From Ornithinimicrobium sediminis (GTDB lineage Bacteria > Actinomycetota > Actinomycetes > Actinomycetales > Dermatophilaceae): a stretch of 64,000 bases of DNA. This document shows positions 28,378 to 37,561 of this stretch, one piece after another. The translations under genes and the position numbers were made by a program. The DNA is taken from assembly GCF_021272345.1 (NCBI RefSeq), contig NZ_JAJSDQ010000009.1, positions 26,643 through 90,642 of the forward strand. Reading direction: 5' to 3'. Each line of letters begins with the position of its first letter. Position 1 is the first letter of the stretch. The notes below the pieces were generated by a model. That model was given only the letters and a program-made list of their open reading frames with translations, was not told where the DNA came from and did not search any database.

Positions 28378-29489
28378 AGCTGCACCACCCACTCGGTGTA
28401 GAACAGCGCCAGCCCGGTGGCCGCGCACAGCGCGGCCACGATCCAGAAGCGGATGACGATGGTGACCTCGGCCCAGCCCAGCAGCTCGAAGTGGTGCTGG
28501 AGCGGTGCCATCCGGAAGACCCGTTGGCCGGTCATCTTGAACGAGCCGACCTGGATGATCACCGAGAGCGTGATGATGACGAACAGCCCGCCCAGGATGG
28601 CCATGAGCAACTGGGTGTGGGTGACGATCGCCAGGCCGGCGAGCGCGCCGCCGAGGGCCAGCGAGCCGGTGTCGCCCATGAAGATCTTGGCCGGCGAGGC
28701 GTTCCACCACAGGAAGCCGAACGCCGACCCGGCGACCGCGGCGGCGACCACGGCCAGGTCGAGGGCGTCACGCACGTCGTAGCAGTTCGGGCCGGGGTTG
28801 ATCTGGCAGTTCTGGTTGTACTGCCAGATGCCGATGAGCACGTAGGAGCCGAACACCATGACCGAGGCGCCGGTGGCCAGCCCGTCGAGGCCGTCGGTGA
28901 GGTTCACCCCGTTGCTGGCCCCGGCGATCATGATGTTGGCCCAGATGACGAAGAGGATGAGCCCGCTGACCGCGCCGAAGTGGGCCAGGTCGATGCCGGT
29001 GTCGCGGACGAAGGAGATCGAGGTGCTGGCCGGGGTGCGGAAGCCGTCGGCGGGGAACTGCAGGGCCAGCACGGCGAAGACCACCGCCACCGCGGTCTGC
29101 CCGACGAGCTTCTCCCACGAGCGCAGGCCCAGGCTGCGCTGCTTGGAGATCTTGATGTAGTCGTCGAGGAAGCCGACCAGGCCGAGCCCGGCCATCAGGA
29201 AGAGCACCAGCAGGGCGCTGAGCGTGAACCGGTTGGTGCCCATGTCGAACCAGCCGAGCCAGTCGACGAAGCCCAGCAGCAGGTGCGCCCCGAAGTAGCC
29301 CAGCAGGGTGGCCCCGATGATGACGGCACCGCCCATGGTGGGGGTGCCGCGCTTGGTGTGGTGGGTGGTCGGCCCGTCGTCCCGGATGAACTGGCCGTAG
29401 CCGCGGCGCACCAGGAACTTGATGAACAGCGGCGTGCCCAGCAGCGCGACGGTCATCGCGATGCTGGCGGCGAGCAGGACGTTGATCAC
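28374..29489 (-). CDS. mraY: Phospho-MurNAc-pentapeptide transferase MraY
   Basis: A polytopic enzyme (371 residues, about ten helices) that transfers the muramyl pentapeptide to undecaprenyl phosphate, making lipid I. Signatures: [22 protein letters not shown] with the Asp pair, [15 protein letters not shown] and [10 protein letters not shown], ending with the cytosolic [10 protein letters not shown] loop. The GTG start overlaps the murF stop by 4 bp. Confidence 0.97.
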   Translation of the reverse strand: MINVLLAASIAMTVALLGTPLFIKFLVRRGYGQFIRDDGPTTHHTKRGTPTMGGAVIIGATLLGYFGAHLLLGFVDWLGWFDMGTNRFTLSALLVLFLMAGLGLVGFLDDYIKISKQRSLGLRSWEKLVGQTAVAVVFAVLALQFPADGFRTPASTSISFVRDTGIDLAHFGAVSGLILFVIWANIMIAGASNGVNLTDGLDGLATGASVMVFGSYVLIGIWQYNQNCQINPGPNCYDVRDALDLAVVAAAVAGSAFGFLWWNASPAKIFMGDTGSLALGGALAGLAIVTHTQLLMAILGGLFVIITLSVIIQVGSFKMTGQRVFRMAPLQHHFELLGWAEVTIVIRFWIVAALCAATGLALFYTEWVVQL

Positions 29490-30883
29490 GGCCCACCATC
29501 CTGCACCAGGTCGTCACCGAGCAGGCGCAGCCCCGAGTCGCGGCTGGACTTCAGCAGCACGACGTCGCCGGCGCCGAGCAGCCGCCCCAGCAGCTCGCGC
29601 GCGGCGGCGGTGTCCGGCACCCGGTGCACGTCGCTGCCCCCGCCCAGGGCGTAGCCGTCGGCGGCCGGGGCGGCGCCCTCCCCGACGGCGACCAGCCGGT
29701 CGATGCCCAGCTCGGCGGCCAGCGCGCCGACCGAGGCGTGCTCGGCCACGCTCTCCTCGCCGAGCTCGAGCATCTCGCCGACCACCGCGGTGGTGCGGCC
29801 CTGCCCGCGCATCGACTGCAGGGCGCGCAGGGCGGCCCGCATGGAGTCGGGGTTGGCGTTGTAGGCGTCGTTGACGATGGTCACGCCGTCGGGGCGGTCG
29901 GTGACCTCCATCCGCCAGCGCGACGTGGGCCGGGCACCGCCGAGGGCCTGCGCGATGTCGGGCAGGTCCATCCCCCACTCCAGCGCGACCGCGGCCACCG
30001 ACAGGGCGTTGCCGACGTGGTGCGCGCCGTGCAGCTGCAGCTGCACGTCGACCGGCTCGTGCCCGGGCACGGTCACCCGGAAGCCGGCCTGCCCGCGCTC
30101 GTTGAGCACGACGTCGTGGGCGCGGACCTCGGCGTCCGGGCCGGTGCCGACGAGCACCACCCGGGCCGGGGTCTGCTCGGCCATCGCGGCGACCCGGGGG
30201 TCGTCGGCGTTGAGCACGGCCAGCCCGTTGGGCGGCAGCGCCCGCACCAGCTCGGCCTTGGTGTGCGCGATGAGGGCGCGGGAGCCGAACTCCCCCAGGT
30301 GCGCGGTGCCGACGTTGAGCACCACCCCGACCTGCGGCGGGGCGATGTCGGTGAGGTAGGCGATGTGGCCGACCCCGGAGGCCCCCATCTCGGCGACGAG
30401 GATCTCGGTGCTCGGCTCCAGGCGGCACACGGTCAGCGGCACGCCGATCTCGGAGTTGTAGGACGCGACCGGCGCCAGCGTCTCGCCCAGGTGCGAGACG
30501 ACCTGGGCCATCAGGTCCTTGGTGGAGGTCTTGCCCGAGGAGCCGGTGATGCCGACGATGCGCAGGCCGCCGGCCTCGGTGCAGCGGTCGACGACCTCGC
30601 GGCCCAGCCGGGCGAACGCGTGCTGCACGTCGTCGACCACGACGCACGGCAGCTCGTCCATCTCGCGGGCGGTCAGGGCGGCGACGGCACCGTTGGCCGC
30701 GGCCGCACCCACGTAGTCGTGACCGTCGGCGTGCTCACCGGCGCGTGCGACATACAGGCTGCCGGGCACGCACTCACGGGAGTCGGTCACGACAGCGGCG
30801 TCGACGAGTGTCGACGCCGCTGTGCCGGGGTGCACCCGGCCGCCGGTGACCGCCGCGATCTCGCGCAGCGTGAGGGGGATCAC
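29486..30883 (-). CDS. murF: UDP-MurNAc-tripeptide--D-Ala-D-Ala ligase
   Basis: Completes the UDP-MurNAc pentapeptide; 465 residues. The N-terminal substrate domain is [17 protein letters not shown], the P-loop is [14 protein letters not shown], and [15 protein letters not shown] is the typical MurF block in the third domain. The GTG start overlaps the ftsI stop by 4 bp. There is no membrane segment; the enzyme is cytosolic. Confidence 0.96.
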   Translation of the reverse strand: MIPLTLREIAAVTGGRVHPGTAASTLVDAAVVTDSRECVPGSLYVARAGEHADGHDYVGAAAANGAVAALTAREMDELPCVVVDDVQHAFARLGREVVDRCTEAGGLRIVGITGSSGKTSTKDLMAQVVSHLGETLAPVASYNSEIGVPLTVCRLEPSTEILVAEMGASGVGHIAYLTDIAPPQVGVVLNVGTAHLGEFGSRALIAHTKAELVRALPPNGLAVLNADDPRVAAMAEQTPARVVLVGTGPDAEVRAHDVVLNERGQAGFRVTVPGHEPVDVQLQLHGAHHVGNALSVAAVALEWGMDLPDIAQALGGARPTSRWRMEVTDRPDGVTIVNDAYNANPDSMRAALRALQSMRGQGRTTAVVGEMLELGEESVAEHASVGALAAELGIDRLVAVGEGAAPAADGYALGGGSDVHRVPDTAAARELLGRLLGAGDVVLLKSSRDSGLRLLGDDLVQDGGP

Positions 30884-32748
30884 CCATCGGCCCTTTCGTC
30901 GGAGAACGCGATGTCGCCCAGGGTGACACCGCGGGGGTGGCCAGGAGCCTGCGCCTTCGGGTCGTAGGTCAGCTCCAGCTCCGGCAGCGGCTCGTCGGCC
31001 GGCGCGACCCCCGCCTTCTGCAGGGCGTAGCGCATGACGTCGGCGAAGACCGGCCCGGAGATGGTGCCACCGTACTGGCTGATCTCGGTCGGCCGCTGGA
31101 TGGTCACCGCCACGACGTACTTCGGGTCGTCCGAGGGGGCGTAGCCGATGAACGAGGCGGTGGTGCGGCTGTAGCGGCCCAGCTCGTCGTCGTAGCGGTC
31201 GGCGGTGCTGGTCTTGCCGGCCACGTGGTAGCCCTCGACCGCCGCCGTCGGCGCGGTGCCGAAGAAGGTCGGCACCTGCTCCAGGATCTCGGTCAGGGTC
31301 TGCGAGGTCTCGGCGGAGACGACGCGCTCACCCTCGGGCACCGGCGCGGCGGTGTAGCGGCCCTGGTCGTCGGTGGTGCCCTCCACGACCGTCGGCGGGA
31401 TGCGCACCCCGTCGTTGGCCATCGTCTGGTAGACCGACATCTGCTGCAGGGCGTTGCTGGACAGGCCCTGGCCGAACATCAGCGTGTAGCGGCTGGTGCG
31501 GCTCCACGTCTCGACCGGGGGCACCACGCCACCGGACTCGCCGGGCAGGCCCAGCCCGCTGGGGGTGCCCAGGCCGAACCTGCGCAGCCAGTCGTGCAGC
31601 TGCTGGTCCTCGAGCTTCTCGCCGTAGAGGATCGTGCCCATGTTGCTGGAGGTCGCGAGCACGCCGCCGAAGGTCTGCCACGGCGTCCTGGGGTCGTGCG
31701 CGTCCTTGAACGTCTTGCCGCCACGAGGCAGCCGGTAGGGCACGACGATGGGGGTGTCCCGCTCGACGATGCCCTCCTCCAGCGCCGCGGCCGCGGTGAC
31801 CAGCTTGGCGGTGGAGCCGGGCTCGTAGACGTCCTCGACGACGTCGTTGCGCATGCCCTCGGAGGTCTGCTCCGGGTCGCTGGGGTCGAAGCCGGGGTAG
31901 GTCGCGGCCGTCACGATGCGCCCGGTCTCGACCTCCTGCACCAGCACGTAGCCGCTGAGGGCCTTTGCCTCCTCGACCCGCTTCTCCAGCGCGTCGTAGG
32001 CATACCACTGCAGGTCGGAATCGATGGACAGGCGCACGTCGCCGCCGTCGACCGCCGGGGTGTCGACCGCGGTGCCGGTGGTGATGACCTCGCCGTTGCC
32101 GCCGATCTCGAAGGTGCGCTCACCCGGGGTGCCGGTGAGCCAGTCGTGCCGGGTCAGCTCGACCCCGCCGGCCGGCGCCTCCCCCGCGCCCAGCCAGCCG
32201 AGCAGCTTGGCGTGCGACTCGCCGAGGGGGTAGAGGCGGTGGTGGAACTCCTCGGGGGTGACGCCAGGGATGCCGAGGTCCTTGACCTGCTGCCAGACCT
32301 CCGGTGAGACGTCCTTGACCAGGTAGGCCCAGCGCCCCTCGGTGGTCGAGATGACCCGCTCCAGGCGCTCGGGGTCCTCGCCGGTCACCTCCGCGACCGC
32401 CTGCGCCGCACCGGAGAAGCCGGAGCCCACGAGCTCGCCGTCCTCCCAGCGCTCGTAGGCGGCCACGTTGACCGGGTCGACCGCGATGTGCACCCGGTCG
32501 ACGTCGACCGCCAGCGGCTCGCCGTTGACGTCGGTGATCGCGCCCCGGGTGGCCGGGATGATGACCTGCTTGAGCCGCTCGTCGATGGCCGCGGCCGAGA
32601 CGGTGGCGGCGTCGAGGCCCTGCAGCCGCACCAGCTGGGCGGCGAAGAGGCTGAAGACGATCATGGTGCCCAGCAGCAGCATGCGCACCCGACGCTGCGG
32701 GTGGGCGACGCCGTGGTGGGCTGCGGTGGAGCTCTGCCTGCGTGCCAC
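30880..32748 (-). CDS. ftsI: Septal transpeptidase FtsI (class B PBP)
   Basis: A class B penicillin-binding protein (622 residues) that cross-links septal peptidoglycan with FtsW. The N-terminal membrane anchor is at about 22-42 (MLLLGTMIVFSLFAAQLVRL), followed by the dimerisation domain with RGAITDVNGEPLA. The transpeptidase domain has GSTAK (SxxK nucleophile), SSN, and KTS within VAGKTSTAD as the KTG-like triad. It starts three bp after ftsL and overlaps murF by 4 bp. Confidence 0.96.
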   Translation of the reverse strand: MARRQSSTAAHHGVAHPQRRVRMLLLGTMIVFSLFAAQLVRLQGLDAATVSAAAIDERLKQVIIPATRGAITDVNGEPLAVDVDRVHIAVDPVNVAAYERWEDGELVGSGFSGAAQAVAEVTGEDPERLERVISTTEGRWAYLVKDVSPEVWQQVKDLGIPGVTPEEFHHRLYPLGESHAKLLGWLGAGEAPAGGVELTRHDWLTGTPGERTFEIGGNGEVITTGTAVDTPAVDGGDVRLSIDSDLQWYAYDALEKRVEEAKALSGYVLVQEVETGRIVTAATYPGFDPSDPEQTSEGMRNDVVEDVYEPGSTAKLVTAAAALEEGIVERDTPIVVPYRLPRGGKTFKDAHDPRTPWQTFGGVLATSSNMGTILYGEKLEDQQLHDWLRRFGLGTPSGLGLPGESGGVVPPVETWSRTSRYTLMFGQGLSSNALQQMSVYQTMANDGVRIPPTVVEGTTDDQGRYTAAPVPEGERVVSAETSQTLTEILEQVPTFFGTAPTAAVEGYHVAGKTSTADRYDDELGRYSRTTASFIGYAPSDDPKYVVAVTIQRPTEISQYGGTISGPVFADVMRYALQKAGVAPADEPLPELELTYDPKAQAPGHPRGVTLGDIAFSDERADG

Positions 32749-32751
32749 GGC

Positions 32752-33273
32752 TCAGCCTTCCGGTGTCGCCACCCCGCCGGGGCCGGCAAGGTCGTCCAGG
32801 ACCGCCTCCCCGCTGCCCGGAGCAGGCAGGTCCACGGTAAAGGTCTGCTCGCCGTCCACCCCGGCCGCCACGCCGAGGACCACCCCGTCGGACAGGCGCA
32901 GCACCGCGGTCGAGGGCGAGCGCACCATGCCCAGGCCCTCGGCCTTGCGCGACAGGCTGGCCGGCGAGCGCAGCTCGGCCAGCTCGGACTCCAGCGAGAC
33001 CTGGCGGGCCTCGAGCCGGGCCTGGTCGGCGCGCAGGTCGCTCAGCACGAAGGAGCCCTCCGCGCGCACCGTGTTGAGCACGAGCATGAGCAGCAGGCCG
33101 GCGATGACCAGGGAGGCGCAGAGCATGCCGTAGCCGACGTGCGAGCTGCCCAGCGGTGCCGCGTCGACGACCCGCAGCCGGGGGCGCGTGCTGGTGCGGG
33201 CCGGGGTGCGCAGCGGTCGCGGGGCGACGCGGGCGGTGGCCGGGGCGGTGGCGGTCGCGGTCATCTGGCTCAT
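32752..33273 (-). CDS. ftsL: FtsL-like divisome protein
   Basis: A 173-residue bitopic protein placed between rsmH and ftsI, the normal ftsL position. It has a basic, Thr/Pro-rich cytoplasmic tail (1-45), one membrane helix (about 48-70), then a leucine-rich coiled coil ([21 protein letters not shown]) and an Ala/Gly/Pro-rich tail. FtsL sequences are poorly conserved, so the assignment rests on topology and synteny. Its ATG overlaps the rsmH stop by 4 bp. Confidence 0.85.
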   Translation of the reverse strand: MSQMTATATAPATARVAPRPLRTPARTSTRPRLRVVDAAPLGSSHVGYGMLCASLVIAGLLLMLVLNTVRAEGSFVLSDLRADQARLEARQVSLESELAELRSPASLSRKAEGLGMVRSPSTAVLRLSDGVVLGVAAGVDGEQTFTVDLPAPGSGEAVLDDLAGPGGVATPEG

Positions 33274-34265
33274 CGGTGCTCCCTGCGGTGGCGGGTGGTG
33301 CTGGTGGCGCGAAGGCGCTCGGCCACGCGCAGCCGCACGGAGGCTGCACGCGGGTTGGTCTCGGTCTCGGTCGGGGGGGCCTTCTCGGCCCCCCGGGTCA
33401 GCAGGCGCAGCCAGGGACGCTGCTCGGGCAGCTCGACGGGCAGCCCGGGCGGCGCCGAGCTGGTCGCCCCCGCGGCCAGGACCTGCTTGGTGATGCGGTC
33501 CTCGAGGGAGTGGTAGGACAGCACGGCGACCCGCCCCCCGACGGCGAGCACGTCGAGCGTGGCGGGCAGCGCACGCGCCCAGACGGACAGCTCCTGGTTG
33601 ACCTCGATGCGCAGCGCCTGGAAGGTGCGCTTGGCCGGGTGGCCGCCGCTGCGCTGGGAGGCGGCCGGCACGACGTCGTGCAGCAGCCGCACCAGCGGGC
33701 CGGAGGTGGTGAACGGCTCCTCCTCGCGGCGGCGCAGCACGGCCTTGGCGATCTTGCGGGCGAAGCGCTCCTCGCCGTAGTCGCGCAGGACGCGGGTCAG
33801 GTCCTCCACGGAGTAGGTGTTGAGCACGTCCGCGGCGGTCATGCCCTGGGTCTGGTCCATCCGCATGTCGAGCGGGGTGTCGACCCGGTAGGCGAAGCCC
33901 CGGTCGTCGGCGTCGAGCTGCAGGGAGGAGACGCCCAGGTCGAAGAGCACCGCGTGCGCCTCGTGCAGGCCCAGGTCGGCCAGCACCTGCGGCACCTCGT
34001 CGTAGACCGCGTGCACGGCGGTGAACCGGTCACCGAAGCGCCCCAGCCGCTCACCGGCCAGGCGCAGCGCCTCGGTGTCACGGTCGATGCCGACGACGCG
34101 GGCCTGCGGGCACGCCTCCAGCAGGGCCTCGGCGTGCCCGCCCATGCCGAGCGTGCCGTCGAGGGCGACCGCCCCGGGCTGCTGCAGCGCCGGGGCCAGC
34201 AGCTCGACGACGCGGTCACGCAGCACCGGCACGTGCCGGTCACCGGCGGGGCCGCGGTCGGTCAT
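33270..34265 (-). CDS. rsmH: 16S rRNA m4C1402 methyltransferase RsmH (MraW)
   Basis: A SAM-dependent methyltransferase (331 residues) that N4-methylates C1402 in the ribosomal P site. [13 protein letters not shown] is the conserved start, [14 protein letters not shown] the SAM loop, and [27 protein letters not shown] and [12 protein letters not shown] are further family blocks. The gene is 237 bp after mraZ. That spacer contains no gene, only a pair of imperfect repeats. Confidence 0.96.
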   Translation of the reverse strand: MTDRGPAGDRHVPVLRDRVVELLAPALQQPGAVALDGTLGMGGHAEALLEACPQARVVGIDRDTEALRLAGERLGRFGDRFTAVHAVYDEVPQVLADLGLHEAHAVLFDLGVSSLQLDADDRGFAYRVDTPLDMRMDQTQGMTAADVLNTYSVEDLTRVLRDYGEERFARKIAKAVLRRREEEPFTTSGPLVRLLHDVVPAASQRSGGHPAKRTFQALRIEVNQELSVWARALPATLDVLAVGGRVAVLSYHSLEDRITKQVLAAGATSSAPPGLPVELPEQRPWLRLLTRGAEKAPPTETETNPRAASVRLRVAERLRATSTTRHRREHR

Positions 34266-34371
34266 CGGGAGCTCCTGGGCGAGGTGGGTGGTGCGGGGCT
34301 GGGGGTGCGGTCGGTGGTACGGGGTGTCCCTGGGGTCTGGTCCCCCACCGCCCTGCCGGGTGCCTCTCCTC

Positions 34372-34437
34372 CGGCGCCGGGGAAGGGGCGTCGGATGATC
34401 GGTCCGGGTGGGCCCGGCGCCGGGGAAGAGGCGTCGG
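34372..34437. repeat. Imperfect 23-bp direct repeat in the mraZ-rsmH spacer
   Basis: CGGCGCCGGGGAAGGGGCGT plus CGG at 34372-34394 recurs at 34415-34437 with one base changed, a period of 43 bp. The unit contains the palindrome CGGCGCCG. It lies in the non-coding spacer. Function is unknown; it may simply be local slippage. Confidence 0.6.
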
Positions 34438-34502
34438 GAGGGGTGGGCGGGGGGCGACCAGGCGCCAGGGACGGGTGTGCGGACGGTCCGTGCAGACGGC
34501 GG

Positions 34503-34934
34503 TCAGAGCAGGCCGGGGATCACCTCCTCGGAGAGCTCGGAGAAGGTCTGCTCGTTCTCCTGCAGGTATGCCGTCCAGGCGGCGGTGTCCCAGACCTCCA
34601 GGCGACCGCCGGTGCCGATGACGGTGCACTCGTGGGACAGGCCCGCGTAGTCGCGCAGCGCGGCCGGGATGGTGATGCGGCCCTGCTTGTCGGGGATCTC
34701 GTCGGAGGCCCCGGACAGGAAGACGCGCTGGTAGTCGCGCACGGCGCGGTTGGTGGTCGGGGTGCTCTGCATGGTGGACACGACCCGCTCGAACTCGGCC
34801 ATCGGGAAGACGTAGAGGCAGCGCTCCTGCCCCCGGGTCACCACCAGGCCGGCGGCGAGGCGCTCGCGGTACTTGGCCGGCAGGAACATCCGGCCCTTGT
34901 CGTCCAGGCGCGGGGTGTGGGTGCCGAGGAACAT
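34503..34934 (-). CDS. mraZ: Transcriptional regulator MraZ
   Basis: A 143-residue AbrB-like DNA-binding protein that represses the dcw operon in species tested. It has the two tandem MraZ half-domains: [17 protein letters not shown] near the N-terminus and [18 protein letters not shown] in the middle. The start is the ATG of [10 protein letters not shown] with GGAAGGGG upstream. The frame runs on far upstream, but only antisense to moxR, and was discarded. TGGGG repeats in its own promoter suggest autoregulation. Confidence 0.96.
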   Translation of the reverse strand: MFLGTHTPRLDDKGRMFLPAKYRERLAAGLVVTRGQERCLYVFPMAEFERVVSTMQSTPTTNRAVRDYQRVFLSGASDEIPDKQGRITIPAALRDYAGLSHECTVIGTGGRLEVWDTAAWTAYLQENEQTFSELSEEVIPGLL

Positions 34935-34985
34935 CGGCCTCACCCCTTCCCCGCTCGACCCTGAGAACCACTGCTCTCCTGTGCG

Positions 34986-35017
34986 CCCCACTGTACGCCA
35001 CTTCGCCCCACTGTCAA
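34986..35017 (-). promoter_or_regulatory. mraZ/dcw promoter overlapped by MraZ-type boxes
   Basis: On the minus strand, TTGACA (35017-35012) and TACAGT (34995-34990) are separated by 16 bp and form a good vegetative promoter. Overlying it are TGGGG (35010-35006), TGGCG (35000-34996) and TGGGG (34990-34986), each separated by exactly 5 bp. Weaker AGGAG and TGGTT follow with the same period, down to 34966. MraZ is known to bind TGGGN direct repeats with 5-bp spacers, so this is a likely autoregulatory operator. Confidence 0.75.
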
Positions 35018-35342
35018 CGAGAAACGACCCCCGGATCGCCCCTTCGTCGCAGCATCGACGCAGGTCAGGGGCCGTGGTGCGATGTGGGGCGGGATGCGCA
35101 CCCCCTGGGTCCGTCCCTGCATCACCGCACGCGGGCCGGTCGCTGCGGGTAGGCCCTGACTGACGGCATACCTGCAGGTCACGGCACTGCGACCGCGCAG
35201 CGGGAGCGGTGGCGTGGAGCGGGGTGGGGCACGGGGTGGGGGACGGTGGGGCACACCGTGGAGCACGGCGCGGCTGCGACAGTGCCGGCGGGACGCCCGT
35301 GCAGTGGAGGTGCCGCCCAGCCGGATGGGGGAAGATCGACCC
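35018..35342. other. Intergenic region between mraZ promoter and moxR
   Basis: About 325 bp without a supportable gene lie between the divergent mraZ and moxR. It should hold the moxR promoter, but I could not fix a convincing -35/-10 pair on the plus strand. GGGGGAAG before 35343 is the likely moxR ribosome-binding site. Confidence 0.6.
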
Positions 35343-36314
35343 ATGTCCTCCCATGCCGTGCAGGCCGCCGACCTCGACGCCGTCCGCACCGTCGCCGCCG
35401 ACGTGCACCGCGCGATCGCCACCGTCATCGAGGGCAAGGAGGACGCCCTGGCCACCGCGGTCACCGTGCTGCTGGCCGAGGGGCACCTGCTGCTGGAGGA
35501 CGTGCCCGGCGTCGGCAAGACGATGCTCGCCAAGGCGATGGCCAAGGCCATCGACTGCCGGGTCAGCCGGGTGCAGTTCACCCCCGACCTGCTGCCCAGC
35601 GACATCACCGGCGTGAGCGTGTTCAACCAGGACTCGCGCACCTTCGAGTTCCGCCACGGTGCCGTCTTCGCCAACGTCGTCGTCGGCGACGAGATCAACC
35701 GTGCCTCCCCCAAGACCCAGTCGGCCCTGCTGGAGGCGATGGAGGAGCGCCAGGTCACCGTGGACGGCGAGAGCCACCAGCTGCCCCGCCCGTTCCTGGT
35801 GATGGCGACCCAGAACCCCATCGAGATGGAAGGCACCTACCCGCTGCCCGAGGCCCAGCGCGACCGCTTCATGGCGCGCATCTCGCTGGGCTACCCCTCC
35901 CCCGAGGCCGAGCTGGAGATGCTCACCTCGCACGGCGAGCGCGACCCGCTGGCCGCGCTGCAGCCGGTCACCACCGGGGTGCAGGTGCAGGAGCAGATCG
36001 AGGCGATCCGCTCGCTGCACACCTCCCCGGCGCTGCGGCGCTACATCGTCGACCTGGTCACCGCGACCCGCCGGCACCAGCTGCTGCGCCTGGGCGCCTC
36101 CCCCCGGGCCGCCCTGCACCTGCTGCGGGCCTCCCGCGCCCACGCCGCGCTGGCCGGGCGCGACCATGTGCTGCCCGAGGACGTGCAGTGGCTCGCCGGC
36201 CCCGTGCTCACCCACCGGGTCATCCCCACCGGGGAGGCGCAGCTGGCCCGCACCTCCACCGCCGAGATCGTCGCCGAGGTCGTGCAGCGCACCCCGGTGC
36301 CAGCAGCACGATGA
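35343..36314 (+). CDS. moxR: MoxR-family AAA+ ATPase
   Basis: A 323-residue MoxR ATPase, a chaperone-like AAA+ protein usually paired with a DUF58 protein. Walker A is VPGVGKTML, followed by [12 protein letters not shown], Walker [16 protein letters not shown], and sensor 1 [19 protein letters not shown]. The lid domain contains [16 protein letters not shown]. The ATG was chosen after the GGGGGAAG site; upstream open frame is only high-GC extension. Its stop overlaps the start of the DUF58 gene (ATGA). Confidence 0.94.
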   Translation: MSSHAVQAADLDAVRTVAADVHRAIATVIEGKEDALATAVTVLLAEGHLLLEDVPGVGKTMLAKAMAKAIDCRVSRVQFTPDLLPSDITGVSVFNQDSRTFEFRHGAVFANVVVGDEINRASPKTQSALLEAMEERQVTVDGESHQLPRPFLVMATQNPIEMEGTYPLPEAQRDRFMARISLGYPSPEAELEMLTSHGERDPLAALQPVTTGVQVQEQIEAIRSLHTSPALRRYIVDLVTATRRHQLLRLGASPRAALHLLRASRAHAALAGRDHVLPEDVQWLAGPVLTHRVIPTGEAQLARTSTAEIVAEVVQRTPVPAAR

Positions 36315-37561
36315 ACCCCCTGGAGGTCCTGACCCCCCGCGGGCAGACCTTCTTCTGGCTCGGGCTGCTGGTCGTCCTGTCCGGCATGAGCCTGGGCTAC
36401 CCCGACGTCACCCGCGTCGGGCTGCTCATCGCGGTGCTGCCGGTGTGCGCCCTCGTGCTCACCCGCCGCCGGCCCCCCTCGCTGGCGGTGCGCCGCGTCG
36501 TGCAGCCGGTGCGCCTGCAGCCCGACCAGCGGGGCCAGGTGGAGGTGCGCTTCGTCAACGTCGGCACCCGCACCTCGGTGATGTACCTCGCCGAGGAGCA
36601 CCTCGACCCGCGGCTGGGCGACCGGCCACGCTTCCTGCTGCCGCGGATGGACCCCGGTGAGGAGCGCACCGTGCGCTACCCGGTGCGCAGCCCGCACCGG
36701 GGCGCGTTCACGCTGGGCCCCCTCGGCCTGCGCCAGCGCGACCCCTTCGGCCTGACGTATGTCGCGCTGCGTCTCTCCAGCACCGCCGAGGTGCTCGTGC
36801 TGCCGACGGTGCACGACCTGGGCGACGACCGGCTGCGCGCCTCGGCCCGCGGCAGCGAGGGTGAGCAGCCGCAGATGGTGGCCCTGCACGGCGAGGACGA
36901 CGTGAGCATCCGCTCCTACCGCGACGGCGACGAGCTGCGCCGGGTGCACTGGCCGGCGACCGCGCACCGCGGCGAGCTCATGGTGCGCCAGGAGGACCGG
37001 CCGGCCCGGCGCCGTGCCGTGCTGCTGCTCGACAGCCGGCGCAGCGCGCACGGCGACACCCCCAGCCCGTCGTTCGAGTACGCCGTGTCCGCCGTCGCCT
37101 CGGTGGCCCGCCGGCTGCTCGTCGACGGCTTCGTGGTGCACCTGCTCACCCCGGCCACCGTGCGGGACGGCAGCGCCGCGCACCCGATGGGGCTCGACGA
37201 GATGCTGGACACCCTGGCCCGTGCGGTGCCCGAGCCCGACGTGCAGCTCGAGGCCATCGCCGGGGCCGCGCACACCTTCACCTCCGGCGGCGTGCTGGCC
37301 GTGGCCGCCGTCGTGGCCCGTGACGCCGACCAGCTGCGGCACCTGGCCGGCATCCGCGAGCCCGGCTCGCGGGCCCTGGCCTTCGTGCTCGACCGCAAGG
37401 CCTTCACCGACGGCAAGGTGCACCAGGCGCTGACCCGCTCCCGGGGCAGCGGCATCCTCGCCGACGCCGGGTGGCAGACCGTGCCGTGCACCCCGCAGAC
37501 ACCGGTCCCGCAGGCGTGGGTGCAGCTGCAGTCGCGTGCCTCGGCCGGGAGCCTGTCGTGA
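36311..37561 (+). CDS. DUF58-domain membrane protein
   Basis: A 416-residue protein with two N-terminal membrane helices (about residues 15-55), a beta-rich region ([18 protein letters not shown]) and the DUF58 signature [20 protein letters not shown], followed by a vWA-like domain ([12 protein letters not shown]). DUF58 proteins act with MoxR ATPases and transglutaminase-like membrane proteins; exact function is unknown. It overlaps moxR and the next gene by 4 bp each, so the trio is one transcript. Confidence 0.92.
   Translation: MNPLEVLTPRGQTFFWLGLLVVLSGMSLGYPDVTRVGLLIAVLPVCALVLTRRRPPSLAVRRVVQPVRLQPDQRGQVEVRFVNVGTRTSVMYLAEEHLDPRLGDRPRFLLPRMDPGEERTVRYPVRSPHRGAFTLGPLGLRQRDPFGLTYVALRLSSTAEVLVLPTVHDLGDDRLRASARGSEGEQPQMVALHGEDDVSIRSYRDGDELRRVHWPATAHRGELMVRQEDRPARRRAVLLLDSRRSAHGDTPSPSFEYAVSAVASVARRLLVDGFVVHLLTPATVRDGSAAHPMGLDEMLDTLARAVPEPDVQLEAIAGAAHTFTSGGVLAVAAVVARDADQLRHLAGIREPGSRALAFVLDRKAFTDGKVHQALTRSRGSGILADAGWQTVPCTPQTPVPQAWVQLQSRASAGSLS

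Noticed and set aside
34935..36215. N-terminal extension of the mraZ frame antisense to moxR
   Set aside because: MraZ is complete from its own ATG with a ribosome-binding site; the extension only mirrors moxR.
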